A program made the position numbers and the translations under genes. Under the pieces are notes generated by a model that did not search any database, had not been told where the DNA came from, and was given only the letters and a program-made list of their open reading frames with translations. DNA of 64,000 nucleotides from Shewanella electrodiphila (GTDB taxonomy: Bacteria; Pseudomonadota; Gammaproteobacteria; Enterobacterales; Shewanellaceae). The stretch's first letter is position 1. Each line of letters starts with the position of its first letter. The DNA lies in contig NZ_JAKIKU010000009.1 of the NCBI RefSeq assembly GCF_023283985.1, positions 62,001-126,000 on the forward strand, written 5' to 3'. Of this stretch, positions 62,715 to 64,000 are shown in pieces.

Positions 62715-64000
62715 ATGACAAAAAAAATAACCAATGTAGTAATCGCTGGCGGCGGCACTGCAGGGTGGATGGCCGCAGCGGCTTTCTCAAAGTTATTAGG
62801 TAAAAATATTAATGTGACGTTAGTTGAATCGGACTTGATCCCCACCGTAGGCGTGGGCGAGGCCACAATACCCACCTTGCATGTGTTTCATGACTTATTA
62901 AAAATTAAAGAAGCCGACTTTATGGCGGCTACCAATGCCACGTTTAAGTTAGGTATCTCATTTGAGAATTGGCGAGATGTTAACCAAGACTATATGCATT
63001 CATTTGGCTATATTGGTCAAAGTTGTTGGGCTGCGGGGTTTCAGCATTTTTGGCTTAAAGGCTTTAATCAAGGCGTTGCTAGCGACATCGGCGACTATTG
63101 CCCGGAGCATGTAGCAAGTCGTGTCGGTAAATTTGCAGTGCTACCTAACCAAGATAGAAACCATGCTTTTCATACTGATGCAGGCTTATATGCCCGCTTT
63201 TTAAGAGCCTTTGCTGAAAAGCACGGCGCAAATCGTATCGAAGGAACAATAGCCAAGGTAAATTTGAATAACGAGAATGGCTTTATTGATTCATTAACGT
63301 TAGCTAATGGTGAATGTATTGCTGGTGACTTATTCATTGACTGCACTGGCTTTAAAGGCCTGTTGATTGAAGATGCGCTTCATACTGGTTATGACGACTG
63401 GCGCCACTGGTTACCTTGTGACAGTGCTGTGGCAGTACAAACTAAACAAACAAAACCATTAGTACCCTATACTCGTTCTATTGCGCGAGAGTCAGGTTGG
63501 CAATGGCAAATTCCACTACAAAATAGAATGGGTAACGGATTGGTATTTTGTAGTAAGTACTTAACTGATGATCAAGCCAAAGCCTTGTTAGTGGAAAATA
63601 TTGAAGGTGAACAACTTAATGAACCTCGGGTATTAAAGTTTCGCACCGGTACACGACGCAAGCATTGGAACAAAAATTGTGTGGCTATTGGGTTATCCAG
63701 TGGCTTTATTGAGCCGCTAGAATCAACCAGTATTCATTTGATCCAACAGAGCATAGTAAGATTAATGCAAAATTTACCAACAACAGCCATGGAAAGCGGT
63801 GTTGTTGATGATTTTAATCAGAAAATGCGAGTAGAAATAGAAAATATTCGTGATTTTATTGTACTTCATTACCATGTAACTGAACGTCAAGACAGTGAAT
63901 TTTGGCGTTACTGCAAGCAAATGGATATACCAAAGAGCTTACAAAAACGAATTGATATGTTTAAACAAAGTGGCCAAGTGTATAAAACAGATCAAGAGTT
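62715..64000 (+). CDS. Flavin-dependent tryptophan-halogenase family protein, cut by window end
   Basis: The first 428 residues are present and the frame is open at the edge. The FAD motif GGGTAG is at residues 12-17, the catalytic Lys78 in TFKLGISFENW, the halogenase WxWxIP motif in GWQWQIP at about 261-267, and the active-site segment FIEPLESTSIHL. All residues needed for HOX chemistry are therefore kept. Related enzymes from TonB-receptor clusters have been shown to act on free indoles, some preferring bromide. The native substrate is unknown. The ribosome site is weak. It follows SapC by 129 bp. Confidence 0.92.
   Translation, partial: MTKKITNVVIAGGGTAGWMAAAAFSKLLGKNINVTLVESDLIPTVGVGEATIPTLHVFHDLLKIKEADFMAATNATFKLGISFENWRDVNQDYMHSFGYIGQSCWAAGFQHFWLKGFNQGVASDIGDYCPEHVASRVGKFAVLPNQDRNHAFHTDAGLYARFLRAFAEKHGANRIEGTIAKVNLNNENGFIDSLTLANGECIAGDLFIDCTGFKGLLIEDALHTGYDDWRHWLPCDSAVAVQTKQTKPLVPYTRSIARESGWQWQIPLQNRMGNGLVFCSKYLTDDQAKALLVENIEGEQLNEPRVLKFRTGTRRKHWNKNCVAIGLSSGFIEPLESTSIHLIQQSIVRLMQNLPTTAMESGVVDDFNQKMRVEIENIRDFIVLHYHVTERQDSEFWRYCKQMDIPKSLQKRIDMFKQSGQVYKTDQE

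Overview
The window looks like chromosomal DNA of a Shewanella or a close marine gammaproteobacterial relative. The evidence is the moderately AT-rich base composition, the core block fldA-ybfE-DUF2788-ybfF-seqA-pgm, the Shewanella-style hyaABCD plus hyp [NiFe]-hydrogenase cluster, an eight-haem cytochrome with TPRs, and a TonB receptor/SapC/flavin-halogenase set next to sugar genes. I saw no phage, insertion sequence, CRISPR array, rRNA or tRNA.

Layout. 1-2.1 kb: a nucleotide-hydrolase pair, a YfbR-like 5'-deoxynucleotidase with an altered HD site followed by a dGTPase. 2.2-7 kb: a hypothetical protein with a Cys-rich N-terminus, a membrane-anchored EEP-fold hydrolase, cardiolipin synthase and alanine transaminase AlaA. 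7.2-9.2 kb: elongation factor P with an arginine at the tip of its loop, next to its arginine rhamnosyltransferase EarP. 9.4-14.1 kb: flavodoxin, YbfE, DUF2788, YbfF, then divergently SeqA and phosphoglucomutase. 14.1-16.9 kb: a DUF1800-DUF1501 pair.

17.2-29.6 kb: a complete uptake hydrogenase locus on the minus strand. It reads hyaA, hyaB, hyaC (structural and membrane cytochrome b), hyaD (endopeptidase), a large HypF-related protein resembling HydE of the epsilonproteobacterial hydABCDE operons, hypF, hypB, hypC, hypD, hypE, hypA, and an easily missed 54-residue His-rich membrane peptide. Two near-perfect FNR/EtrA-type sites, before hyaA and before hypB, suggest anaerobic control of structural and maturation genes from two promoters.

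30-44.7 kb: mostly exported proteins: an Asp-box propeller lipoprotein, the multihaem-TPR cytochrome, a PafA-like phosphatase, an NPP-type phosphodiesterase, an unrecognised protein, a YdcH protein, and an RND pump with its adaptor.

45-64 kb: galE followed by a xylose/xylo-oligosaccharide locus: two GH43 enzymes, xylB-xylA-tal, a Gfo/Idh/MocA oxidoreductase, a LacI repressor, a Nudix-type regulator, a GPH-family sugar symporter, a large TonB-dependent receptor, a SapC protein and a flavin-dependent halogenase cut off by the window end. Two identical 14-bp palindromes (before the first GH43 gene and between xylB and the oxidoreductase) are the likely LacI operators. In the inferred scheme the receptor and symporter bring oligosaccharides in, the GH43 enzymes release xylose, and XylA, XylB and transaldolase feed it into the pentose phosphate pathway. 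A hairpin plus U-run between xylA and tal, and a long perfect hairpin in the receptor leader, suggest extra RNA-level control.
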